Positions 11,146-23,600 of a stretch of DNA of 64,000 nucleotides are shown one piece after another. A program made the position numbers and the translations under genes. The notes beneath the pieces were generated by a model. It ran no database searches. It had not been told where the DNA came from and saw only the letters and a list, made by a program, of their open reading frames with translations. Positions within the stretch are counted from its first letter, which is position 1. The number at the start of each line of letters is the position of its first letter. This DNA comes from Narthecium ossifragum (lineage: Eukaryota; Streptophyta; Magnoliopsida; Dioscoreales; Nartheciaceae): NCBI GenBank assembly GCA_963920575.1, contig OY986972.1, positions 6,522,010 to 6,586,009 of the forward strand, given 5' to 3'.

Positions 11146-14100
11146 ATGGGAGACAAGGCGGAGGTCCTGGAAGCTGTGCTGAAGGAGGCTGTGGATTTGG
11201 TATTCAGAATAACCCCTGTTGTTGTTCATGATTCTTTTTTTTTTTCTTTTTTTTTGCTTTCTTGATGTCTAATCTGGAAAAAAAATGGTGTTTTTTTTTT
11301 GGGGGATTTGGGGTTGGGTGTAACAGGAGAACATACCGATTGAGGAGGTTTTTGAGAATTTGAGATGCAACAGGGATGGGCTCAGCACCGCCGCCGCGCA
11401 GGAGCGGCTCGCCATCTTTGGTCACAACAAGCTCGAGGAGAAGAAGGTCTGATAGCTGTTGTTCCCTTTGTTTTGTGTAGTTGTTGTTCTGATTCAAGAA
11501 CGGATTTTTTTTTTTAGTTTCTGATTGGGATTCATCAAACTGTGAGTGTGTGCAGGAGAGCAAGATACTGAAGTTCTTGGGGTTCATGTGGAATCCTCTC
11601 TCTTGGGTCATGGAGGCGGCGGCCGTCATGGCCATCGCCATGGCCAATGGAGGGGTTCTTTCTTTTCTCTCTTCCTTGTCACTTCTTTCTTCCATTTGTA
11701 GGTGAACAACTCTCTTTGTCCATCTTGTTACTACTTGTGAGTTGTGACAGTATATTTTCTACTGTAGGGGAAGCCTCCGGACTGGCAGGACTTCGTGGGC
11801 ATCATAACCTTGTTGGTCATCAATTCCACCATAAGCTTCATTGAGGAGAACAATGCTGGCAATGCCGCTGCAGCCCTCATGGCTCGCCTCGCCCCCAAGG
11901 CCAAGGTATCACCCCCAGTGCTCCACTAAAGATAACGTTTTTAGAAGGTACCGATGGAGAGCACTCTGGATTTGGAATGGTTTTGGATCTGATATGCTGG
12001 ATTGCAGGTGCTCAGGGACGGAAGCTGGAGTGAGGAAGAAGCTTCAATCCTCGTGCCGGGGGACATCATCAGCATCAAGCTTGGAGATATCATTCCTGCG
12101 GATGCCCGCCTCCTTGAAGGGGACCCGCTAAAAATTGATCAGGTTCTTGGCTTTCCCTTTGTGATTGTGGTTGCAGAAAGTTTGCGGTTTTTATCTGGTT
12201 TGTAGTCTGATGATTTCTTCATGTGCAGTCTGCTCTCACTGGTGAGTCTCTACCCGTGACCAAGGGTCCCGGCGACGGTGTGTATTCTGGTTCAACATGC
12301 AAACAAGGCGAAATAGAAGCTGTCGTCATTGCAACAGGCGTCCACACCTTCTTTGGAAAGGCTGCCCATCTTGTGGACTCCACAAACCAAGTTGGCCACT
12401 TCCAGAAGGCAAGCTTGAAAAACCCCAATTTGTGTTTGTTCATGTTCCATGCTAGTCCACAATGGCTTTAGTATTGGTGGATTCTTTATGTGTTCCTCTG
12501 CTACTCAGGTGTTGACTGCTATCGGGAACTTCTGTATTTGTTCGATCACTGTGGGAATGTTTGTGGAGATTATTGTCATGTATCCAATCCAGCATCGAGG
12601 CTACCGTCCTGGAATTGACAATCTGCTGGTCCTTCTTATTGGTGGAATTCCCATAGCGATGCCCACAGTGCTGTCAGTTACCATGGCAATTGGCTCGCAT
12701 CGCTTGTCTCAGCAGGTTGGCATGTCTAGATTCGTGAAATACTTCAAACTTTCACCAGATTGTGTGATATTTGTGCGGAGAGAACTATTCATGTTATGTG
12801 GAACAGCTCAATTTATCGAGCTAATTGCTTCATGGTGGAATTATTCTGTGCAGTACTGTTTTGGATGTAGGATTAGTATCCCGCTATCATGTCATCAAAT
12901 GATCCTTGGTAGAAAGATCGAAGGGTGTTTCCTTCGACTACTTTATGGAAGTCGTAAGGCTTTTGGTACGACAATGCTATCTATGAGTTCAGCCAGATTG
13001 TATGACATTGTTATTTTGTTGGCATTTATGTAGGGAGCTATAACAAAGAGGATGACTGCTATAGAGGAGATGGCAGGGATGGACGTCCTTTGCAGCGACA
13101 AGACCGGAACTCTGACTTTGAACAAGCTAACAGTGGACAAGAATCTTATTGAGGTCAGACCTGAGACTTGCTCATGAATATTCCTTTTTCATAGGACTGT
13201 TTTCATTCGAGCCTTGTAAATTATGTCTACTCCCAGGTTTTTGCCAAGGGTGTAAGCCAAGACTCTGTTGTCCTAATGGCTGCTAGAGCGTCAAGAACTG
13301 AAAACCAAGACGCCATAGACGCTGCTATTGTTGGAATGCTTGCTGACCCAAAGGAGGTAATTGAAGCCTTTCCATCTTTTGCATTGAATGCATTCATTCC
13401 TTTTCTATTATCTATATAATTTTGGGCACCTTTCTCTTTTCTTTGTGTCTGCTATCAAAAGGCACGGGCTGGTATTCAAGAGGTTCATTTTCTTCCATTT
13501 AACCCTACTGACAAAAGGACTGCTCTGACTTACATCGATGGTGAGGGAAAAATGCATCGTGTCAGCAAAGGTGCACCAGAACAGGTAAAACAAATGTTTT
13601 TGAGAATTTCTATTGGATAATCTTTTCTCAGTTGTAAAGTTGTTACTGAAGTTTATATTTTATTGCTTATGAAATCTGGATGCAGATACTAAACCTTGCA
13701 CATAATAAATCAGAAATAGATCGCAGAGTTCATTCTGTGATCGATAAATTTGCTGAGCGTGGGCTTCGATCACTTGCAGTGGCATATCAGGTAAGAAAAG
13801 TATCAATACCCTTCGCAGCATGGCCATGCATTATCTATTGGCCATTTACCATGTGTACCTTTGGGCCAAAATGTAGGAAGTTCCAGAGGGGCGGAAAGAT
13901 AGTCCAGGAGGGCCCTGGCAGTTCCTCGGTCTCATGCCACTCTTTGATCCGCCGAGACAAGACAGTGCAGAAACGATTAGACGGGCACTTAACCTTGGAG
14001 TCAGTGTCAAAATGATTACAGGTGCAACCTCCATTACGAAAATTACCTGCTTTCAACATGTTGAAGTGCAACTTTATGCATGGCACATAAGGGCCTTGTT

Positions 14101-17100
14101 AGAGTTCAAGAAATCTCAAATACGCAATATTGTCCTGCTGTCCACTTCTAGGAATTTAATTTTAAAGCACTGCGCTACAACCGCCAGTCTGTTTGTCATA
14201 GCATAGAATCAGTACCATGTGGTTCCTGATGCTGATGGCTGTTCTTTCAGTCATTCCTTTCATTTTGGATCGCTATCTGTCTCATAGCTTATACTTGACT
14301 TGGATCAATTACTTTGAACAGTCCAAATAATGTCGAGCTCTTTACTCTTGCTGTCTTTTACTATATTGGAGTAGCTACTACGGTTAACCTCTATTATTGA
14401 TCTCTGTCAGCTGAGTGCCACATATTTACCTATTGGAATTCCTGCAAAACAATTCAAATTTGTTGTTAAATATGTCTTTAATCTTATATATAATTTTTGA
14501 ATATCTTATACATATTTACCTTAATTTCTGGTCGAGTTGGTTACTATACTTTGCTGGAACGTAGTAAAAAGGTTTTGGAACTTCTAAAATCCTTGATTGA
14601 CGAAAAATCCTTTCTTTTTGACAAGGTTCCTTTCCTAAATTTTGATGCTAATAGTTGCAGAGGGCTCATACAATTTTCCTCGAGTTGGGTCCATTTTGTT
14701 TTCCATGCTATATCATGTCAGTTTTTTTACCTTCTTCATAATTTTTATGGTGCTTGAAACAGATTTAGTTTAAGATATTCACTTAAGCCATCTGTGGAGT
14801 ATTTTAGGCGGACCAAAATGAATCTATCTGATCCTTTCTAAGTCATGCTTTCTGTTTTGTTGGTAGTTTTTAATTTTCTTGAGTTTAATTTGGTAGGAAT
14901 GGAGTGACATTGTGGGCCATTGTTAAGTCCATTGTGTGCAAAGCCCCTATATTGAGCTTATTTGTGGTTAATGTTAATTCAAAAGAATCTTAAGTCACTT
15001 TGATGTGCATGCAAAGACGACTGTTTTATATAATATGCAGGGTTTCTATGCTAACTGTCTTATACCACCGAAATTATCTTATGAGCTGTCCTTATTCCAA
15101 GTTCACAGAGATTTGCTTATGTTAAGAAGGCGACAGAATAGTGCACTAATTTCAAGATTAGTTCTGCTTTTGTTTGTGTGGTGTCTTTCCTTTTTCTCTT
15201 TTTGTACGAGCCGGGTTCTGGTGGTTGTGGTGGGGCTTCTACTTGTCAAACTTCTCTGTAAGACTTTTGTTGATAGCTTGATATTAGGCACAATCACTAG
15301 TGAGTAGTTATTTTAGGACAATATACATTAGTCCTGCTCATCTAGGTCGATACCTATTCTCCACATGATGAATTCAGTATCCGGTTGTACTTGTGAGGTT
15401 CATGAATGCAGCTAGTTATAGGTGCACATTTTGTTGTCTGCTACAGTTACTTTGGCACTCCTTTTTAGCCTCTACAAACTAAACGACGAGAAACTTCATG
15501 TTCTATCAGGTGACCAATTGGCCATAGGAAAGGAAACTGGGCGCCGCTTGGGGATGGGAACAAATATGTATCCTTCATCAGCTTTGTTGGGCAATAACAA
15601 AGACGAGTCCATAGCTGCTTTGCCAGTTGATGAACTTATAGAACAGGCCGACGGCTTTGCTGGTGTTTTTCCTGGTATAACTCTCTTTTGATGTATGCTG
15701 ATTGTGAGGTTTTTCACCTCTTGTGGCCAGCTCTTCACCTTAGTCATTTTTTAAGACCTGCATATTTCTGTGTCCAGAGCACAAGTATGAGATCGTTAAA
15801 CGCTTACAAGCAAGAAAGCATATCTGTGGTATGACTGGTGATGGAGTGAATGACGCCCCTGCCCTCAAGAAGGCTGACATAGGCATAGCTGTTGCAGATG
15901 CAACTGATGCTGCTCGTAGTGCTTCTGATATTGTTCTTACGGAACCTGGATTGAGTGTCATTATAAGTGCTGTCCTAACTAGTCGTGCAATCTTTCAAAG
16001 GATGAAAAACTATACTGTAAGGACTATGGTGTTGCTGATGTCTGAATTGACTTATTGCCTGTGACAGTATGCTAACGTCATTATATCTTTTGCAGATCTA
16101 TGCTGTTTCAATCACTATCCGTATAGTGGTATGTTTATTTGGCAGTGGCATTTCATTTCTTATGATATGCAGTACCCATGCCCTTCTACACATGGATATT
16201 GACTTAGCAGTTCATTTTACGACACGCTTAGTTGGTAGGAATAAGTCTAAAAAATCCACTGCCTGCGCTATGGATGTGTTATTTGCAATGAAAGGGACCA
16301 CCTTGCTTTCTGGTTGCTCAAATTGTAGATTTTGCTATGTGGCATGAGTTTGCATGTTTCGGATATGTTGATGAACTATATGAACCGGCGTGGCATCAGA
16401 TATTTCTATTAATTTTAAGGAGGTCTATGATTGTATTCTTATCCTCACTTTACATCTCTTGATTGAACAGCTTGGTTTTATGCTACTTGCGCTCATATGG
16501 AGGTTTGATTTTCCACCCTTTATGGTGCTTATAATTGCAATCCTTAACGATGGTAATTGATCTTCCAGATTAAGTTCATCCGATCGCTGATATACTCATC
16601 TTCAAGTTTCGCCTGTTTGTTTACTAGCTTGTTTTTGAATGGCCAGGTACAATAATGACTATTTCTAAGGATAGGGTGAAACCATCTCCTCTCCCTGACA
16701 GTTGGAAACTGGCAGAAATTTTTGCCACAGGAATCATCCTTGGTAGTTATTTGGCAATGATGACAGTCATTTTCTTCTGGGCTGCATACAAAACAAATTT
16801 CTTTCCGGTACTTCTATCTTCCTTTCCACATTTTACTAACTAAAGTTGCGCTACTGATTTGAAGATGAATGTGTCATTTGGTCAGCCCAAATATTAGCCA
16901 TGAGATCTCTATCCTTTTTCTTTGTCTTTAAAATGACCGCTTGCAAGAGATACATCCTTTCCTTGCAAACAATTTACACCAAATGATGTCTTGTAACTTC
17001 TCAGCGAGTATTTGGGGTCGAAAGCCTTGAGAAGAAAGTTCAAGACGACTTCCAAAAGCTTGCTGCTGCTGTCTACCTGCAAGTGAGCACCATCAGTCAG

Positions 17101-18082
17101 GCTCTCATATTTGTGACACGTTCCCGTAGCTGGTCCTTTATTGAGCGTCCTGGCCTTTTGCTTGTAGTAGCTTTTTTCGTTGCTCAGCTGGTAAGTTGCA
17201 TATTCTCTATTTCATTCTCAGCTGGTAAGTTGCATATTCTCTATTTCATGCTCAGCTGGTAAGTTGCATACTCCCTATTTCATATTGTATGGCTCCGGAT
17301 TTAGTGATTGGTGATGCTATGTACTTTATTGCCTTGCCATACATATGTGCAGATTGCCACACTGATAGCTGTTTATGCTGATTGGGGATTTGCGGCGATC
17401 AAAGGGATTGGATGGAAATGGGCTGGGGTTATTTGGCTTTATAATCTTGTCTTCTACTTTCCGCTTGATATCATCAAATTCATAACTCGTTATGCTCTGA
17501 GCGGGAGGGCTTGGGATCTTGTCATTGAGCAGAGGGTAAGTAGTATGGAAAGTTAACTCTCTCTCTATTAATATTCTTTAACATATAGCTTGTAGTGAAT
17601 GCTGATGGTTATCCCCGTTTTGTAGATTGCTTTCACAACGCAAAAGGATTTCGGAAAGGAAGCAAGGGAGCTAAAGTGGGCCCATGCACAAAGGACGCTA
17701 CATGGCTTGCATCCACCTGATACCAGGATGTTTGGTGACAGATCCAGCTTTACTGATCTTAATCAGATGGCAGAAGAGGCTAAAAGGCGAGCTGAGATTA
17801 CTAGGTAAGTCCTCATGACTTAGCATGTTGGATCATGATCGCCTTGCTCTTTGTACGTGACTATTTCTGTATTGCACTGGCTTCTGGTCTATTCGTCCGA
17901 AAGCCCTTCATAAATTTGTTTTGTCTAGAAAGCATCCTTTCCCACTGACTGAATCTGTCCTGCCACTGCTGATGTGGGCTTGCAGGCTGAGGGAATTGCA
18001 CACATTGAAGGGCCATGTCGAGTCGGTTGTGAGGTTGAAGGGCTTGGACATTGACACCATCCAGCAATCCTACACTGTGTAA
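11146..18082 (+). CDS. plasma-membrane H+-ATPase (P3A-type proton pump), 21 exons, 956 aa
   Basis: Couples ATP hydrolysis to proton export across the plasma membrane, energising secondary transport. Exons: 11146-11199, 11327-11446, 11556-11654, 11768-11905, 12008-12142, 12229-12408, 12509-12715, 13034-13153, 13237-13356, 13462-13584, 13686-13790, 13877-14021, 15510-15674, 15778-16016, 16096-16128, 16471-16552, 16647-16807, 17005-17190, 17353-17535, 17626-17804, 17986-18082. All joins keep frame. The summed CDS is 2871 nt, the family's usual length. Visible motifs: TGES (about 186-189), phosphorylated Asp in CSDKTGTLT (D333), nucleotide-domain KGAPEQ, hinge GDGVNDAP (about 591-598), transmembrane Asp in ILNDG (D688), and autoinhibitory tail ending QSYTV, whose penultimate Thr is the 14-3-3 site. 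The N-terminus [20 protein letters not shown] and the 21-exon structure fit plant subfamily II. Intron 6 uses a GC donor (AAG|GCAAGC), and intron 12 is 1.49 kb. No stops or frameshifts, so the gene appears functional. Confidence 0.97.
17184..17285 (+). repeat. triplicated splice-donor repeat, 34-bp unit, intron 18 of H+-ATPase
   Basis: The exon 18/intron 18 junction CTCAGCTG|GTAAGTTGCATA occurs three times at 34-bp spacing, with donor GT at 17191, 17225 and 17259, each followed by a near-identical T-rich segment. The first copy is the true donor by frame. The other two are equally good GTAAGT donors. Using either would add 34 or 68 nt and shift the frame. Confidence 0.9.
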
Positions 18083-20640
18083 ACCGGAAGAATATGGTGC
18101 CCAGACTCAATGGGACTTGGAGCAAATCTTGCTGATGATACTTACAAGTTTGAGCCTTCTCTATATCATATCTGAAATCCTCCACTGGCGCTTTGTGCTG
18201 ACCGGATGGACATGGTTTCTAGTATGAGCTATTACATCTTCATAGAAGCTTTCACTTTTTGTGTTTGATCCATTTGTGATGTTCATGGACCGGAGATGCT
18301 TCTGTCTGTATATTTCGTTTGCCTTTTTAGACCTATCCTAGAAACGCCATGCCTGTGAGTCTAACGAATATTCGACTGCAAGATGAAATCAGGTGTTGGT
18401 ACACTGCTTTCTTGAACTTGTTAAGCTTTACTGAACTTTCCCAGTTTGGTGCTGGTTGAATTGAAGGCTATTTATAAAGCTATCCCGTGTGGGTGTTACA
18501 TCCATGGACCCACCGGACCCACGGTGGGATTCGCCCTGGTTTAGGAGAAAGGAGAAGAGCGATGGGAAAATGAGTTACTTTTAGGTGACGTTTGAACGCG
18601 GGATAGGTTATTTCTAGTTTAGAGATTTTTAGGATTAGTATATTGGAATTCCAGGATTCTCACAAGAATAAAGTTTTGTGCACATGATCATGTGACATGT
18701 GTACATGATCAGCAGTGAGATATCAATTAATTGATATATTTCATCAGTAGTGAAGTATCAATGGATTAGATCATTTAATCACTACCAATAGAATGTACCA
18801 ACAATTAAATCGGTAGGCATTGATAGTGAGATACCGATCAAATGATCTACTCCATCGGTAATGGGTCACTAATGGATTAAAATAAAAATTTAGTATCCCA
18901 CTACGTGGTCTGAACATGTGCATAAATCAGTACTCTTCCCACAATCAAACATGCCTTGAGCTTTTATAAATAACACATCGTTTTGATCAGGCATAAAAAA
19001 GCCCCAGAAGAAAGTACATGAAAAGTCATGCCCTGAGACTTAACTATATAAAATAACTTTTATTCAACTCTTTTTTTTCGTGGGACCAAAACTAAAAGTT
19101 GGAGAACATTTTAAAAAGCTACATTTGTATACTTTCTGCGACCAAATCACATTCTGAAGAGCGTTTAGGAAGTTTTGGATGCCCCGTCCTCCTAAGAGGC
19201 TCATTGGTTACAAAAAAGGGAAGCGAGAAAGTGATCCGTTTCTGAAACTGACTCAGTTTTTGGTACTTGGGATGACGGAAAGCACGATGGAAAGACCTAC
19301 CATCATTTCCTCCTTTTTAACTGTCCTTCAAAGTGTTTGAAAGTGAAAGCTACCTCTCTAATTACTCAGGCACATGCCTTGGACCTACATTCTCATCCTT
19401 ACTTTCCTGGCACAACAAAACCCTAAAGAATGATATCCAATGACTTATAAGAATGTGAGGCTTTCCTACAATCACTTTCTCACTCCACTCCCCTTGCAGC
19501 CAAACAGCCCCTAAAGCTAAATAAATTTCCAAAAGCTTTCAAAACCAAGTCACAAGCACCAAAGGGACATAAGCATTCCAATGCTTGCTTCAAAGGAGAG
19601 AGTTTTGCAAGATAAGCATGCAAAATTTTGATACACCAATACGTACAAGTGAGACCTTCACACAGGGGGTCACTCATCAGCATGTCATTCAAGAAGCTTT
19701 TAGAAGGTAAGGAAAAAAAAAATGCTGAAAATACAGCAACAAATGCTCCCAAGAAACTGCTGGAAAAGCAAGCACCCAACTCTGTCAAGAAGCTTGAAGA
19801 AGCTTATCCTCAAGCGAATAATAGACTACATCTTTCCATGGTGAGAAATGAAAGTTGCAAGAGAACTGTTGTAACAATAAATAGAGCTCAACCAGTTGAA
19901 AGACATCCATGTAAATCTGGCATCCAGAGCATATTAGAAGCAATAAGAGCTCTGTTTATTTTCATCATCATCACCACAGAAGGCTTTTGAATTCTACAGA
20001 GTTACATAATTCTATACAAGTAAAGATCCATCAATTTCCCAGTTTGGGAAAATGAACACTGATAGTTTAAATATCCCGATTGAGACAAGGTGGACATTGT
20101 CATCTTCCTCATGTTGCATACAAGAAAAGAATTTAGTATGAGAGCTGTCATGATTACCGAGCAAAATTTTATGAACAAAATCATTTCAGCTCAAGAGAGA
20201 GGTGGGCCTAATATCTAATATAACCACCAGTGAATTGACAATCACCTTTGATGCCACTATCTAATCATCCAATCTGCCTCACCAAATTATTGAAGGAAAG
20301 GAAAGTGCAACCTCTTTCAACAAGCTGGGATCAAATTTAAGACCCTAGTCAGCAATGGTTGCGGCAACTACTGGTGCCTATTTTCTCATCATGATATGTC
20401 ATCAAAGAGATACTTGAAAATTCATCCTATGTGGCTACTTTTGAGGTACATTCATTTGATAATTCTGGATGTACGATTGACAGTAACAACAGTAGAGGCA
20501 GAAAAGCTAGAATAGAAGAATGCCTACCTATAGATTTGCAGCAGTAAGTGGAAAGGGATAGTATCCCAAAGGACCGCCATGGATGAGACCTATGTATGCT
20601 AACTACTAATCTTGGAGTGCACTCTAGCGGGAAAAAACTA
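18083..20640. other. 3' UTR and intergenic region between convergent genes
   Basis: About the first 350-400 bp is probably the H+-ATPase 3' UTR. A possible MITE lies at about 18590-18958 (ends resembling GACGTTTGAACGCGGGA and TCCCACAATCAAACATGCC, imperfect). The short frames at 19480-19990 overlap on opposite strands and have no recognisable domain. Sequence just below 20641 would be the 3' UTR of the convergent minus-strand gene. Confidence 0.5.
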
Positions 20641-23600
20641 CTATACAGCCTCAAAGAAAAGGACCTGAGGTTGCAAGTGCCCTCTTTCACAGGAAGTGAG
20701 AACGTCACTCCAGCCACCAACCACCTGCAGATATTTAACTTAGTATTACTGTAGAGAATGAATCAAGATAGAAAGAAACAGGAGCATGCTTGTTGGGAAC
20801 AAGTTACCTTGACAGTTTGGTCATCATACATGACCCATTTTTCAAGCTCATGACTGTATGCAAAACAGTGATAATGCTGTCCATAGTAACAGACCTGTAC
20901 ATATCAAAAGTTCATTTGAGGGCATTGTCAAGGATATACAACTATTTGTCAAGCTGTTTTGATGCAGAAACAAACAACTAGCATGAGGATGTAGGATCCC
21001 ATTTCAAGCGTAAGCCAATCAATCAATCCAAACAATAGCTTACTTTGCTCCTTGTAATCATTTTACTCCAACAACAACATGCTGGACCAAAAATAAACCT
21101 GGGTAGTTCAATATGCAGATTCTCTTCCAACAAATAAACCGTGAAATGGAGCTATACTAAGATACTTGATCAATTGCAGTCTTTGCAGCAAAAGCAAAAA
21201 ACTAAAAGTAGGATAACCAGTTTATTCAACATATTAGTCATAGCAGATGTGGAGAGAAAAGAACAACTCCCAGCGATATCTAACAAACTCTAACAGGTTC
21301 AATAAATTTCATTACGCTTCATGAATGCGGATACATTATGTGCTTCACACAGCAGACATGTCAGCAGACTTCAATTACTTCAAAGAGTAGACAACTAGCG
21401 GGCTAGTATGGGACTGCCCTTGGTCTGCCTGATCCCAGCTTGTACATTCAGCCAAAAGGCCAAGTCAGGCATGAGCTGTAAAATCCCGAAATTGAAAGAT
21501 GCCCTAAATTTCACGTTGGATTAGGACTCTAATTAGTGTAGTAAATCAGTTAATTGTAACCCTAGTTGATTAGGTTAGCCTATAGTACCTTTTTCAGACC
21601 TAATTGTAAGAGTTTGAGTCAATTAAGAATCTATTTAGACCAAAAATCCCAACAACTATAAGTTGGTTTGAATCCAATTAGAATTAGATCTAGTCAACTA
21701 AGTATATTAAAAAGTTGTGTTTAAGTTCTTATAAATAACCAATTGGATTAGGTTAGAATCCATTATGACTCTAATTATTAGAATCTAAATTTCCTATTTC
21801 ATATAAAAGCCGCAGCCCTTTCTTTTAGGGTTTTGGAGTTCAGATTTCAGATTCCTGGTTCTTGTTTTCAGATTTCAGATTCTTGTTTTCATATTTCAGA
21901 TTCCTATTTCTCGTTTTCAGATTTCAGACTTTAGACTTAACAATTCGTTTGGGTTTGAAGTGTTGTTTAGTTATGTCGGAGGACTGATGATCTTTTATAG
22001 GTTTCATTTATAGAATTAGGGTTGCTGCGATTCTCAGTCAAGCAGTCCCTCATGGTTTGTATAGCAGATTTTAATAGTGTCTTATTGTTTTTAGAGTTGC
22101 TGATTTCAGATTCCGGTTACCTGTAGAAAGACGAGTAGTAGAATTAATTCCTTACTGATGTGTTTTAATCTTCTAAGTCTTTTAGAGCTATGATCTTATG
22201 CGTTAATTCTGTCAATGATCCTTTTTTTCCAAAACTTATGTTGCAGATTGTAATGCTTTAGATTTTTAAATTAGTATATGCAGTTTTCTGATTCTTACAT
22301 CTTTAAAGTTCAGTTTACTATGGATTTGCGACGCTTCAGATTTCAGTTCTTAAGTATGCAAATTTACTAGCTTATGTTAAGTATACAACAGTTTAGTCAA
22401 GTTGTATTAGTTCCATGTTCGGTTTTGTTTCTGATCAATGAATGCCCATCAATGTATGGTTTTATAGTGTCAAGTTGTGTGCATCGATTTATGAGTTTAC
22501 GCTTTTGAGCATAGCATCTCATGTGTATGTAGGATGGTGCATGATCATCTCTATGCATGTGTCAGCATGTTTAAGTAATTATTCAAAAGCATTGCATATG
22601 CATGATGTGCATGTTTGCCAAGCAAAAATTACCACCAAGGTGAAATGAGATCTGAGATATCCTTAGTTGTCATGGCTGGGCAGCTAAGGATGAGTTCTAA
22701 GGGTCCACTGTTTGGTCGAGACCAACTGTGGGTCCTGAGCGTTTGAGTCCGAAAGAGCCGAGGCTCGACCTTAAGCCAGCATGAGTAAGGATAGTTATCC
22801 CAAATGCATGTGAGGTGCTATCACTATACACCGCTATAGTACTCGGCGGTAGAGCCAAAAAGATGCATCTCATTATATCATGCATAAAAGTTCATGTCAT
22901 GCAAGAGTTTTAAGTGTGATTTATGGGCATGGAAAGTCTAGCTTTTAAGTTTAATGAAGTGTGATTATTCTTTTTCTCAAATGATGTGCTTTAATTCAGT
23001 TATTGTTTTGCGAACACTTTTGTCTGGATATCATTCTATTATGTGTTGTTTCCTACTGGGTTTTATGCTCATGAGATAGATGATTTTTTTTCAGATAACC
23101 AAGATTCTGTGTAGACGCGGGATGGGAGTAAAGAAGAGAAGAGTTTAGGACTAGTTTATAACTTCTTTCAGTTTTAAGCATGTTTTATGTGACTTTTTAG
23201 AAAGGTTATTTCAGTTTTCGGTCTAAATTGCTTATTAACCACTTTCTCTTTTCCATAACATTGTCTTAGTTTGATTGTCAGTAAGAGTTTCTTTTTCTAA
23301 TAAGATATTTCTTTTAGTTTAAGCATTGTTAGTATGTGTGTTTCGTCTCGTGTCATGTTCAAGGATGAGGTTTCCTCTTCAGGATTTGGGTCGTTACATG
23401 AACACAAAGAGAGTCCAATGACCAGCATATGCCCATTCTTGACAACATGAAAAGCCGAATGGAGCCAAATTGATCACAAACCAATAGGATTCAAACCCAG
23501 GCCTAGCACAGGCTTTTAGGCCGACAACCCAGTTCTCGAGCACTCATTGCAGGCCAAGCCTTCAGGCCCAGAGGACAGCTGAGCCTATTAAGAAGCTGTC

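Noticed and set aside
11204..11695. 163-aa minus-strand ORF over H+-ATPase exons 2-3
   Set aside because: Antisense shadow of coding exons and poly-T introns; low-complexity Lys/Asn content.
18590..18958. Possible MITE downstream of the H+-ATPase
   Set aside because: Ends pair only loosely and no convincing target duplication was found; mentioned only as a possibility.
19480..19990. Overlapping 102-aa and 120-aa ORFs in the intergenic region
   Set aside because: Opposite-strand overlapping frames with no recognisable domain or gene context.
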